Of a stretch of DNA of 6,765 bases, positions 1 to 6,002 are shown piece after piece (the stretch's first letter is position 1; each line of letters starts with the position of its first letter). The DNA is from Thermoflexales bacterium (GTDB taxonomy: Bacteria; Chloroflexota; Anaerolineae; S140-20). The translations under genes were made by a program, and so were the position numbers. The stretch lies in contig WFUY01000284.1 in NCBI GenBank assembly GCA_015484715.1, forward strand, positions 1 to 6,765, in the 5' to 3' direction. Below the pieces are notes generated by a model, which searched no databases, was not told where the DNA came from, and saw nothing but the letters and a program-made list of their open reading frames with translations.

Positions 1-820
1 GGATGAGCAGCAGGAAAGCGATGGCATCCCGGGGCAGGACGAAGCCGACGGTGGCGATGAGGAAGGTCTCGGCCAGGGCCAGCAGCAAGCTGGCGATCAC
101 CGTCCCCTGGAGGCTCCCCATCCCGCCCAGGACGATGATGACGAAGGCCTTGTAGGAGGGAACGTCGCCCATCGTGGCGAAGACCTGGTTGTAGTAGACG
201 CCGACGAGGACGCCGGCCGCCCCCGCCAGCGCCGACCCCAGCAGGAAGTTGAGGGCGATGACCCGGTTGATGTTGACCCCCAGCGCGGCGGCCATCTACC
301 GGTCCTGGGCGGCCGCCCGCCAGCCCAGCCCCAACCGGGTGCGGGTCATCACCAGGTAGACGAAGGCGAGGAAGGCGGCGGCCAGGAGGATGATGAGCAA
401 GCCGGTGGCCGGCAGGTCGAACCAGGGCGTCCGCCAGCCGGGGAGCCCGCTCCGGGCCGGGAAATCCTGGATGTACGGCCCCAGCAGGTAGGGCTTCTGC
501 AACAGGTCCTGGGCCATAATGAAGAGGCCGATGCTGGTGATCAGGGGAACGATGCGGGGGGCGTCCAGCATCCGCCGGTAGACGCCCGTGTAGATGAGGA
601 CGCCCACCCCACTGCTGACCGCCATCGCCACGACCAGGGCGAGCCAGAAGTTCCCCGTGGCGTTGAAGACCCCCAGCCCCACGGCGGCCCCGATGGTGTA
701 GACGGCGGCGTGGGCGATGTGCAGGATCTTGAGGATGCCGTAGACCATCGTCAGGCCGGTGGCGATGAGGGCGTAGGTGCTGCCCAGGACGAGGGCGTTG
801 ACCAGGTTTTGGGTGACCAT
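1..820 (-). pseudogene. livH: Branched-chain amino acid-type ABC transporter permease (LivH family), interrupted by an in-frame TAG; 3' end off window
   Basis: Inner-membrane permease of the LivH type, which forms with a LivM-like partner the channel of a HAAT-family importer. From ATG 820 the frame gives 174 residues with several hydrophobic segments. The family-typical N-terminus (NALVLGSTYALIATGLTMVY, then LKILHIAHA) is clear. It then meets TAG at 298-296. The same frame continues without another stop to the window edge for 98 codons, with typical LivH C-terminal sequence (MAAALGVNINRVIAL, then FVIIVLGGMGSLQGT). The TAG therefore replaces one codon in the conserved cytoplasmic loop (RAAAQDR-stop-MAAALG), where relatives usually have a polar residue. 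In total 272 sense codons are visible against roughly 290-300 in the family. ATG 820 is chosen because the family homology begins there. A GTG at 889 in the same frame would add 23 Pro/Gly-rich residues encoded through a hairpin. No good Shine-Dalgarno precedes 820. It could be a real pseudogene, a split gene or a base error. Confidence 0.85.
296..298 (-). other. In-frame amber codon inside livH, immediately followed by ATG
   Basis: The codon TAG (read 298 to 296) lies between Arg of RAAAQDR and Met of MAAALGVN. Both sides are recognisable, adjacent LivH family sequence in one frame, so no frameshift is involved. A single base change from GAG, CAG or AAG would create it. The next codon is ATG (295-293), and an AGGA lies 7 nt upstream of that ATG, so termination followed by re-initiation is conceivable. 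The same window ends livK with TAG, which argues weakly against general TAG recoding. Confidence 0.9.
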
Positions 821-859
821 AGGCGCTTGGCTTCGCTGTTGGGGGCCCGGACCGGTCGA

Positions 860-890
860 GGTGGGGGCAGGCTCCAGACCTGCCCCCACC
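860..890 (-). repeat. Perfect 12-bp stem-loop between livK and livH
   Basis: GGTGGGGGCAGG (860-871) is perfectly complementary to CCTGCCCCCACC (879-890), with a 7-nt loop (872-878). It lies in the 93-nt gap between the livK stop and the livH ATG. No T-run follows it on the minus strand, so it is not a canonical intrinsic terminator. In an ABC operon such a hairpin could protect the upstream binding-protein message or attenuate read-through to the permease, giving more binding protein than channel. It may also be a copy of a dispersed palindromic element. These roles are inferred. Confidence 0.75.
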
Positions 891-913
891 AGGTCAGGGG
901 ATGGGGAACCGGG

Positions 914-2080
914 CTACCAGGGCGGCGTGATCAGCTCGGGGTCGGTGAACTCGGCGAAGAAGTGGAAGGCCCCGTCGCGCACGATCTGGCTGCCGATGGG
1001 GCGCACCACCTCCCGGCCCGGCGTGTAGCGCAGGATGGGGCCGGTCACCGCCTGATCGAAGTTCTCGATGCCGGCGATGGCCTCGACGATCTTCTGGGGA
1101 TCGGTCCCGCCCTTCTCGATGGCGTAGGCCAGCACCTGCACGGCGTCGAAGGCGGACGCGCCCACCATGTCGGCGTCGAGGTTGTAAGCCTTCTTGTACT
1201 CGCTGAGGAACTTCTGGACGATCTCCCGATCGCTGTCCCGGTTCAGGTCGGTGACGATGATGACGCCCTCGGCCGCATCACCGGCCAACTCGATGAACTT
1301 GGGCGAGTCGTACCCCTCCTGCCCGACGATCTGGGCGGTCACGCCGGCCTCCTTGGCCTGCCGCACCAGGTTGGCCGCCTCGGCGTAGTAAGCGGTAGCC
1401 CAGATGACGTCGGGGTTGGCCTCCTTGATCTTCTCCAGCAGGGGGCGGAAGTCGGTCTCCCCCAGGGGGTACTTCTCCTCCAGGACGATCTCGACCCCCT
1501 TGGGAATGGCGTAGGCCTTGAAGCCCTCGGTGAGGGCGCGACCGAAGTCGTTGTCAATGGTCAGGATGGCGACCCGTTTGGCCCCCAGCTTGTCCACCAC
1601 CAGCGCACCGCCGGCCCGCCCCTCCACGTCGGCCAGAGCGCCCACGCGGAAGATCATGTCCCCCGTCTTGGTGATGTCGGGGTGGACGGCGTAGGCGGAG
1701 ATCATCGGAACGCCGGCCTCCTGGAAGACGGCCGCGGCCGCCCGGGTGGCCCCGCTGTAGGAGCCGCTGATGGCCGCCACCACCTTGTCCTGCTCGATCA
1801 GCTTGTGGGCCACGCTGACCGCCTGGTCGGGCTTGGCGGCATCGTCGTAGTGGATCAGTTCGATCTTCTTGCCGTTGATGCCGCCGGCCTCGTTGATGAA
1901 CTTGACCGCCAGCTCGGCGGCGTGGAGGGCGCTCGTGCCGTCCGCAGCGGCAAAGCCGGTCGTCGGCGAGAAGATGCCGATCTTGATGGTCGCGGGCTCC
2001 TTCTTGCCACAACCGGCCAGCCCACCCAGGACCAGCGAGAGCACGATCAGGAGAACCCAAAGACGAGAGATGGGGCGCAT
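914..2080 (-). CDS. livK: Branched-chain amino acid-type ABC transporter substrate-binding lipoprotein (LivK/LivJ-like, Peripla_BP_6)
   Basis: Extracytoplasmic ligand-binding component of a HAAT-family importer, 388 residues, the usual length. Residues 1-23 form a lipoprotein signal (positive start, hydrophobic core) ending in the lipobox L21-A22-G23-C24, so the mature protein should be anchored at lipid-modified Cys24. The type I binding fold follows. Its first lobe begins with TIKIGIFSPTTG (31-42), followed by INEAGGINGKKIEL (62-75) and a ligand-pocket-like segment SGSYSGATRAAAAVF (105-119). The second lobe includes KRVAILTIDNDFG (168-180) and ANPDVIWATAYYAEA (221-235). ATG 2080 is preceded by a strong AAGGAGGAG (2095-2087) with 6-nt spacing. 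The gene follows gntR by 35 nt and precedes the permease gene by 93 nt, so all three probably share a transcript. The family also binds amides, urea and aromatic compounds, so leucine-type specificity is not proven. Confidence 0.93.
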   Translation of the reverse strand: MRPISRLWVLLIVLSLVLGGLAGCGKKEPATIKIGIFSPTTGFAAADGTSALHAAELAVKFINEAGGINGKKIELIHYDDAAKPDQAVSVAHKLIEQDKVVAAISGSYSGATRAAAAVFQEAGVPMISAYAVHPDITKTGDMIFRVGALADVEGRAGGALVVDKLGAKRVAILTIDNDFGRALTEGFKAYAIPKGVEIVLEEKYPLGETDFRPLLEKIKEANPDVIWATAYYAEAANLVRQAKEAGVTAQIVGQEGYDSPKFIELAGDAAEGVIIVTDLNRDSDREIVQKFLSEYKKAYNLDADMVGASAFDAVQVLAYAIEKGGTDPQKIVEAIAGIENFDQAVTGPILRYTPGREVVRPIGSQIVRDGAFHFFAEFTDPELITPPW

Positions 2081-2086
2081 AGTGTA

Positions 2087-2095
2087 CTCCTCCTT
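2087..2095 (-). promoter_or_regulatory. Strong ribosome binding site of livK
   Basis: AAGGAGGAG on the minus strand, 6 nt before ATG 2080. It is the best Shine-Dalgarno in the operon; gntR and livH lack a comparable one. This fits the high output usually needed for a binding protein compared with its regulator and channel. Confidence 0.8.
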
Positions 2096-2115
2096 CTGTG
2101 TATGGCGTTCACGGG

Positions 2116-2877
2116 TTACCCGTTGCCTGTCGCGGGGGTTGATCCCCGATCCCCCAAGGGGGCGATCTCGGCCACGAAGCGGTAGCGGTCCCCCCGGAAG
2201 AGTTGGCGAAGCCAGACGGCCGGCCGCAACCCGGTCGTGTAGGTCAGCCGGTCCACCAGGAAGGCCGGCGTGCCCGGCTCCGCCTCCAGCAGTTCGGCCT
2301 CCGGCCCCTCCAGCACGACCACCTCGATGGTGTAGCTGGCCTTGAGCAGGGGCAGCCGGTACTTGTGCAGGAGCAGGTCGTGGATGGACTGGGTCTCCAC
2401 GTCCTCCTCCAGGAGCTGGGGGCAGAGCTCCAGGGCCAGGGTACGGCTCTCGTGGGCGATGGGGAGGTCGTCAATCAGCCGCAGGCGGACGATCTCGATG
2501 ACGGGGTGGCCGGGAGGGATCCCCAGGCGCTGGGCCGCTTCGGGCGTGGCCGGCATCTGGGCCTGACGGATGACCCGGTTGGTGAGGCGGCGACCGGCCC
2601 TGCGAGCCTCCTCCCAGATGGAGCCCAGCCGGAAGGAGACCTCATCCAGCGGGGGGGAGGCGACGAAGGTCCCCTTGCCCTGGACGCGGTAGAGCACCCC
2701 CTCCTCGACCAGCCCCCGGATCGCCCGCTCCACCGTCCCCCGGCTGACGCCGAACTCCCGGCAGAGCTGGGCCTCCGAGGGGATGCGCTGGTGGGGCAGG
2801 TACTCCCCCCGGGCGATCCGCTCCCGCAGGACAGCGCGGATGCGGTGGTAGCGGGGAGGCGAGAAGGTCTCGGTCAT
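2116..2877 (-). CDS. GntR-family transcriptional regulator with UTRA effector domain (HutC subfamily)
   Basis: DNA-binding repressor-type protein of 253 residues, normal for the HutC subfamily. The winged helix-turn-helix spans about residues 10-73. It contains the family hallmark RIPSEAQL (31-38), the recognition helix SRGTVERAIRGL (45-56) and the wing GKGTFV (67-72). A UTRA ligand-binding domain follows at about 90-236, including PVIEIVRLRLIDDLPIAHES (125-144). The start at ATG 2877 is fixed by an in-frame TAG at 2895-2893 and by homology beginning at residue 10. It has only a weak Shine-Dalgarno. It is first in the operon with livK and livH, and a perfect palindrome matching the HutC-type core GT-N-TA-N-AC lies at its predicted transcription start, so autorepression is likely. 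The UTRA ligand is plausibly the transported solute or a breakdown product; this is inferred. Confidence 0.93.
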   Translation of the reverse strand: MTETFSPPRYHRIRAVLRERIARGEYLPHQRIPSEAQLCREFGVSRGTVERAIRGLVEEGVLYRVQGKGTFVASPPLDEVSFRLGSIWEEARRAGRRLTNRVIRQAQMPATPEAAQRLGIPPGHPVIEIVRLRLIDDLPIAHESRTLALELCPQLLEEDVETQSIHDLLLHKYRLPLLKASYTIEVVVLEGPEAELLEAEPGTPAFLVDRLTYTTGLRPAVWLRQLFRGDRYRFVAEIAPLGDRGSTPATGNG

Positions 2878-2958
2878 CGGCGTGTCCGCTCGCTACACCT
2901 CGTAGACCAGGTCCAGGAACTCCTTTGGGTGTCGGCCGAGGAAGCACAGCCGAACAGA

Positions 2959-2974
2959 AGTTGTCTAGACAACT
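2959..2974. promoter_or_regulatory. Predicted GntR/HutC-type operator, perfect 16-bp palindrome
   Basis: AGTTGTCTAGACAACT reads the same on both strands across all 16 bp. Its core GTCTAGAC fits the GT-N-TA-N-AC pattern known for the HutC subfamily and resembles NagR/DasR sites built on GGTCTAGACC. It begins 8 nt downstream of the -10 box of the operon promoter, over the predicted transcription start (about 2976), where a bound repressor would block initiation. An extra half-site ACAACT lies at 2977-2982, between the palindrome and the -10 box. Confidence 0.85.
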
Positions 2975-2982
2975 ACACAACT

Positions 2983-3012
2983 ATTCTACCGCAAAACAGG
3001 GGGGGCTGTCAA
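2983..3012 (-). promoter_or_regulatory. Sigma70-type promoter of the gntR-livK-livH operon
   Basis: On the minus strand, TTGACA (3012-3007, all six consensus bases) and TAGAAT (2988-2983, five of six) are separated by 18 nt. The predicted start is near 2976, leaving an untranslated leader of about 100 nt before gntR. The adjacent operator palindrome covers the start site, supporting regulation by the encoded GntR protein. Confidence 0.78.
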
Positions 3013-3024
3013 GGGAGAATCTCG

Positions 3025-3179
3025 CGGTGATTACCCACAAGGGAGCAAGAGAGTGGTCCGTAGCAGACCGTCCACGAATTTCTCACCGCTGCACGAATGA
3101 GGCGGTCCTTAATTCGTGTATTCGTGCCCCCTTCGTGGACGGCTCGTCTCCCTATCTCCAAAGATATGGGTAATCACCG
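3025..3179. repeat. 155-bp compound inverted-repeat element between divergent promoters
   Basis: The outer arms CGGTGATTACCCA (3025-3037) and TGGGTAATCACCG (3167-3179) are a perfect 13-bp inverted repeat. A second perfect repeat lies inside: CCGTCCACGAA (3068-3078) and TTCGTGGACGG (3132-3142). Innermost are GCACGAAT (3091-3098) and ATTCGTGC (3120-3127). A short hairpin TATCT/AGATA (3153-3157/3162-3166) abuts the right arm. A competing pairing is GCGGTGA (3024-3030) with TCACCGC (3083-3089). No gene is credible here. The layout resembles a miniature non-autonomous insertion, but no target-site duplication is seen at either edge. It could also be a cis-regulatory array, since each 13-bp arm lies just outside one of the two -35 boxes. 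Confidence 0.7.
3073..3138. repeat. Cluster of five CACGAA(T) motifs in both orientations
   Basis: CACGAAT occurs at 3073-3079 and 3092-3098. Its complement ATTCGTG occurs at 3112-3118 and 3120-3126, and TTCGTGG at 3132-3138. ATTCGTG strings of this kind recur as intergenic repeats in several bacterial phyla, as far as I recall, so this may be one copy of a dispersed family. Spacing is irregular, which rules out a CRISPR array. Confidence 0.65.
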
Positions 3180-3182
3180 GGC

Positions 3183-3211
3183 TTGACGGCCCCTGAGCCT
3201 TCGGGTACAAT
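3183..3211 (+). promoter_or_regulatory. Sigma70-type promoter of the methyltransferase/kinase unit
   Basis: TTGACG (3183-3188, five of six consensus bases) and TACAAT (3206-3211, five of six) are separated by 17 nt. The predicted start is near 3218, about 32 nt upstream of the preferred ATG. The -35 box begins only 3 nt after the right arm of the inverted-repeat element. Confidence 0.75.
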
Positions 3212-3237
3212 CCGAGAAGGGAAGCCCCTTTGGAACC

Positions 3238-3243
3238 AGGAGG
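3238..3243 (+). promoter_or_regulatory. Ribosome binding site that decides the methyltransferase start
   Basis: AGGAGG directly touches an ATG at 3244, leaving no spacer for initiation there. It stands 6 nt before the in-frame ATG at 3250, the optimal distance, so 3250 is preferred. Confidence 0.75.
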
Positions 3244-3249
3244 ATGACG

Positions 3250-4038
3250 ATGCACCGGACCGCCGAGTACGACACCTTTGCCGACATCTACGATGTCTGG
3301 GTAGAGATGGCCCCCTCCGCCCATCGGGCCCTCCCCTTCTACGTGGAAGCCTACCTGAGCAGCGACGACCCCGTGGTCGAGCTGGGCGTGGGCAACGGCC
3401 GCATCGCCCTGGAGGCGGCCCGGCAGGGGAAGGCCATCGTCGGCGTGGACGCCTCGGCGGAGATGCTCCGGCGCTGCCGGGAGCGGGCGGAGGCGCTGGG
3501 GGTGGCCGATCGCCTCACCCTCATCCAGGCCGATTTCCGCGACTTCCAACTGCCTGAGCCGGCCTGGCTCATCGCCATCCCCTTCCACACCATCGGCCAC
3601 CTGGTGACGCCGGAGGCGAAGCGGGAGGGGCTGCGCCACATCTACAGCCAACTGGCCCCCGGCGGGCGGCTCATCCTCGATCACTTCATCTTCCGGCCCG
3701 AGATCGCCCGTCAACACCAGGCGCCCAGCCTGCGGACCGAGTACACCGACCCCCAGACGGGCCATGACGTGCTGCTCTGGGTGCTGACCCGCTACAACTT
3801 CGAGACCCAGGCGATGCGGATCCTCGCCTGGACCGACGAACTGGACGATGAAGGCGTCCTGATCCGCCGTCGGTACCGGCGCTTGAGCTTCAGTTGGATC
3901 GAGCCCGACCAGATGCGGACCCTGCTGGAGGAGGCAGGGTTCGAGATCGAGGCCCTGTACGGCGACTTCGACCGCAGCCCCCTCACCGAGACCTCGCCGG
4001 AGCAGGTCTGGATTGTCCGTCGGCCCGAGCGCCCGTGA
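3250..4038 (+). CDS. Class I SAM-dependent methyltransferase, substrate unknown
   Basis: Soluble methyltransferase of 262 residues, counted from ATG 3250 (ATG 3244 would add two residues). The Rossmann-type motif I is VVELGVGNGRIA (42-53), with the glycine-rich SAM loop. The acidic residue ending strand 2 is D67 in VGVDAS, and LTLIQADFRDF (89-99) holds the acidic residue usually near the adenine. LAPGGRLILD (135-144) is the typical strand-5 region. The N-terminal YDTFADIYD (7-15) is common in Methyltransf_11/25-type small-molecule enzymes. The C-terminal part (about 160-258) has antiparallel-strand character, ending in EQVWIVRRPE, and likely completes the fold or contacts the acceptor. The acceptor cannot be named from sequence. 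It is followed within about 40 nt by the kinase gene on the same strand, so the two are probably co-transcribed. Confidence 0.9.
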   Translation: MHRTAEYDTFADIYDVWVEMAPSAHRALPFYVEAYLSSDDPVVELGVGNGRIALEAARQGKAIVGVDASAEMLRRCRERAEALGVADRLTLIQADFRDFQLPEPAWLIAIPFHTIGHLVTPEAKREGLRHIYSQLAPGGRLILDHFIFRPEIARQHQAPSLRTEYTDPQTGHDVLLWVLTRYNFETQAMRILAWTDELDDEGVLIRRRYRRLSFSWIEPDQMRTLLEEAGFEIEALYGDFDRSPLTETSPEQVWIVRRPERP

Positions 4039-4045
4039 CGCCCGC

Positions 4046-4061
4046 GGGCTCCCGTGAGCCC
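4046..4061 (+). repeat. Short GC-rich hairpin between methyltransferase and kinase genes
   Basis: GGGCTC (4046-4051) pairs with GAGCCC (4056-4061) around a 4-nt loop, 7 nt after the methyltransferase stop codon. There is no following T-run, so it is not a standard terminator. It might modulate messenger stability or translation of the kinase gene. At this GC content a 6-bp stem can arise by chance. Confidence 0.4.
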
Positions 4062-4076
4062 TATGAGCCCCCCACG

Positions 4077-6002
4077 ATGCGCCCTGACGAGCGTTCCCAT
4101 CCACCTCCTCGGAGAGGAGCAGGTGCTTTAGAGCCCGGCAGCGCGGGGGACCCCAGGGTGGTCGGCGGCGGCCGACGGCAGCGCTTCCCCTCGATGCCCC
4201 TGCGCTATACCTTCCTGGGGCTGTCCATCCTGGTGGCGGTCGGGCTGCTGGCCGCTTGGTGGCTGGGATTTTCCACCTACATTCCCCTCCTCTCCCTGAT
4301 CGTCGGCGTGGCGCTGGCGATCAACGTCGGGGGCGTCCTGCTGGTGCGCCGGGGGGTGCATCCCCGGCTGGTCAACTGGGGGGTGCGCCTGAGCAACCTG
4401 GCCCTGCTCACGGTCGGCATCCACCTCTCCGGCGGCCTCACCAGCCCCTTCATCTTCCTCTACACCGAGGACCTCCTCTCGGCCAGCGTGCGGGATGGCC
4501 GGCGGGGGGCCCGCCAGGGCTGGATGCTGGTCACGCTGGCTCTCCTCGTCCTCACCCTCCTCTCCTACCCCATCACCCTGGAGCACCTGGTGCGCTTCGG
4601 GGCCGCCGTGGGAGCGCTCACCCTGGTAGCCCTCCTGGTGGGGGAGGCAGGCCAGCAGCGACTGGCGATTCAGGAGGCGCTGGCTCGACGAACCGAGGAG
4701 GCCCGCCGGCGGGCGGAACAGGCAGAAGCCCTCTACCACGCCACCCAAGCCCTGGGGGCCAGCCTGGACCTGCAGACGGTGCTCCAGGAGGTGCTGGGGC
4801 GGGCGGTGCGGCTGCTCCAGCTCTCCCGAGGGGGGATCATCCTCCTGGACGAGGATGGGGAGCACTGGTACCACACCGACGCCCTGTGGGGATACGAAGG
4901 CATCCTGGCCCGGCGAATCCGGGAAACGCGGGGCACGGTGAGCGGGCTGGGGCAGTTGGGCGAACAGCTCTGGCATCGCCGGCAGGTGGTCACCGTGCCG
5001 GACGTGGCCCGCCACCCGGACCTGGGGCCGGCCGTCGCCGAAGCGCTGGAGATGGGCGCCCTGCTCCTCGTCCCCCTCGTCGTCCACGACCGGGTGATCG
5101 GGGTGATGCAGATGTCCGACGTCCGTCCCCGCCCCTTCACCGACGAAGAGAAGCGGCTGGCGCTGACCTTTGCCGGTCAGGCGGCCATCGCCATCGAGAA
5201 CGCCCGCCTCTACGCCGAGTTGGAGGAGCGGGCCCGCCAACTGGCCGCCGCCTACCAGGAACTGCAGGAACTGGATCGGCGCAAGACCGAGTTCATCCAG
5301 AACGTCACCCATGAACTGCGCACGCCCCTCGCCTTCATCCGGGGGTACGTCGAACTGCTGCGGGATGGGGGGCTGGGGGAGTTGACGCCGGAGCAGCAGG
5401 AGAAGCTCTCCATCGTGGCGGCCAAGGTGCAGCTCCTGGCCAACCTGGTACGGGACATCGTCTCCCTCCAGCGGGGTGCACCCCGTCCCGACGAGATGCA
5501 CGAGGTCTCCCTGGTGGAGATCGCCCGCCACGCCATCGCCTCGGCTGAGGCGATGGCCCGGGAGGTGGGCATCACGCTCCGCCTGGAGGTATCGGACCAC
5601 CTGCCCAAGGTCCAGGCCGACCCCGGTCGCATCGAGGAGGTCTTCGACAACCTCCTGAGCAACGCCATCAAGTTCAGCCCCGACGGCGGAGCCATCACCG
5701 TGCGCATCTGGAGGGAGGAAGGGAAGCTGATCACGGCGGTCGCCGACCAGGGCATCGGCATTCCCCCTGAAGAGCACGAGCGCATCTTCGAGCGCTTCTA
5801 CCAGGTGGACGGCTCCAGCACTCGGCGTTTCGGGGGTACGGGGCTGGGCCTGGCCATCGTCAAAGAGGTGGTGGAAGGCCACGGCGGCGAGGTCTGGGTG
5901 GAGAGCGCCCCAGGGCGGGGGAGCACCTTCTACTTCACCCTACCGCTGGCCGCGCCTCTGACCGACACCGGGAGCACCCAACGGAGGAAGGCCACACGCT
6001 GA
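4077..6002 (+). CDS. Membrane-bound sensor histidine kinase (multi-TM sensor, GAF, HisKA, HATPase_c)
   Basis: Two-component sensor kinase, 641 residues from ATG 4077. Residues about 44-190 form four to five hydrophobic segments, with a GG-x-x-SPF motif (119-125) reminiscent of the GG-x-x-NPF signature of RegB/PrrB redox sensors. A charged helix (about 190-222) leads to a GAF domain (about 231-378), then a second helix. HisKA carries the phospho-acceptor H412 in FIQNVTHELRTPLAFI. HATPase_c shows the N-box (DNLLSNAIKF, N525 and N529), the G1 box DQGIGIP (D557) and the G2 box GGTGLGL (586-592), so it looks active. The start is uncertain: GTG 4158 has GGGGGA 7 nt upstream, and ATG 4194 begins just before the first membrane segment; residues 1-39 are Pro/Arg/Gly-rich. 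The frame stays open further upstream over the methyltransferase gene, which is unlikely to be used. No response regulator is adjacent. Confidence 0.9.
   Translation: MRPDERSHPPPRRGAGALEPGSAGDPRVVGGGRRQRFPSMPLRYTFLGLSILVAVGLLAAWWLGFSTYIPLLSLIVGVALAINVGGVLLVRRGVHPRLVNWGVRLSNLALLTVGIHLSGGLTSPFIFLYTEDLLSASVRDGRRGARQGWMLVTLALLVLTLLSYPITLEHLVRFGAAVGALTLVALLVGEAGQQRLAIQEALARRTEEARRRAEQAEALYHATQALGASLDLQTVLQEVLGRAVRLLQLSRGGIILLDEDGEHWYHTDALWGYEGILARRIRETRGTVSGLGQLGEQLWHRRQVVTVPDVARHPDLGPAVAEALEMGALLLVPLVVHDRVIGVMQMSDVRPRPFTDEEKRLALTFAGQAAIAIENARLYAELEERARQLAAAYQELQELDRRKTEFIQNVTHELRTPLAFIRGYVELLRDGGLGELTPEQQEKLSIVAAKVQLLANLVRDIVSLQRGAPRPDEMHEVSLVEIARHAIASAEAMAREVGITLRLEVSDHLPKVQADPGRIEEVFDNLLSNAIKFSPDGGAITVRIWREEGKLITAVADQGIGIPPEEHERIFERFYQVDGSSTRRFGGTGLGLAIVKEVVEGHGGEVWVESAPGRGSTFYFTLPLAAPLTDTGSTQRRKATR

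Noticed and set aside
296..298. Genome-wide recoding of TAG as an amino acid
   Set aside because: livK ends naturally at a TAG right where the family ends, so TAG is used as a normal stop in this window.
821..889. Upstream GTG start at 889 for livH
   Set aside because: It would translate through the 12-bp hairpin and add a Pro/Gly-rich stretch with no counterpart in the family; homology begins at ATG 820.
710..2185. Long plus-strand open frame opposite livK and livH, predicting about 490 residues
   Set aside because: It lies antisense to two clearly recognisable genes, its product is a low-complexity Gly/Leu/Asp-rich string with no motif, and such shadow frames are common at high GC.
2893..2964. 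Possible leader peptide or gene remnant upstream of gntR (reading LGRHPKEFLDLVYEV then stop), with AAAGGAG at 2926-2920
   Set aside because: The frame has no ATG, GTG or TTG at a suitable distance from the AAAGGAG. It is only about 23 codons and could be chance, although the peptide looks protein-like.
3073..3138. CRISPR-like array
   Set aside because: The repeated unit is only 7 bp, occurs in both orientations and has irregular spacing of 1 to 14 bp.
3025..3179. Call of a MITE or insertion sequence for the inverted-repeat element
   Set aside because: The terminal arms fit, but no target-site duplication is visible in the flanking bases and only one copy is in the window, so it is listed as a repeat rather than a mobile element.
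3894..4076. Kinase start inside the methyltransferase gene
   Set aside because: It would overlap the methyltransferase by about 145 nt, and the extra residues are an Arg/Pro-rich out-of-frame reading of that gene.
4128..5882. Long minus-strand open frame opposite the histidine kinase; similar frames at 3109-4104 and 5930-6760
   Set aside because: All are antisense to genes with strong family motifs, and the products are rich in Gln, His, Gly and Pro with no recognisable domain, as expected for GC-driven shadows.
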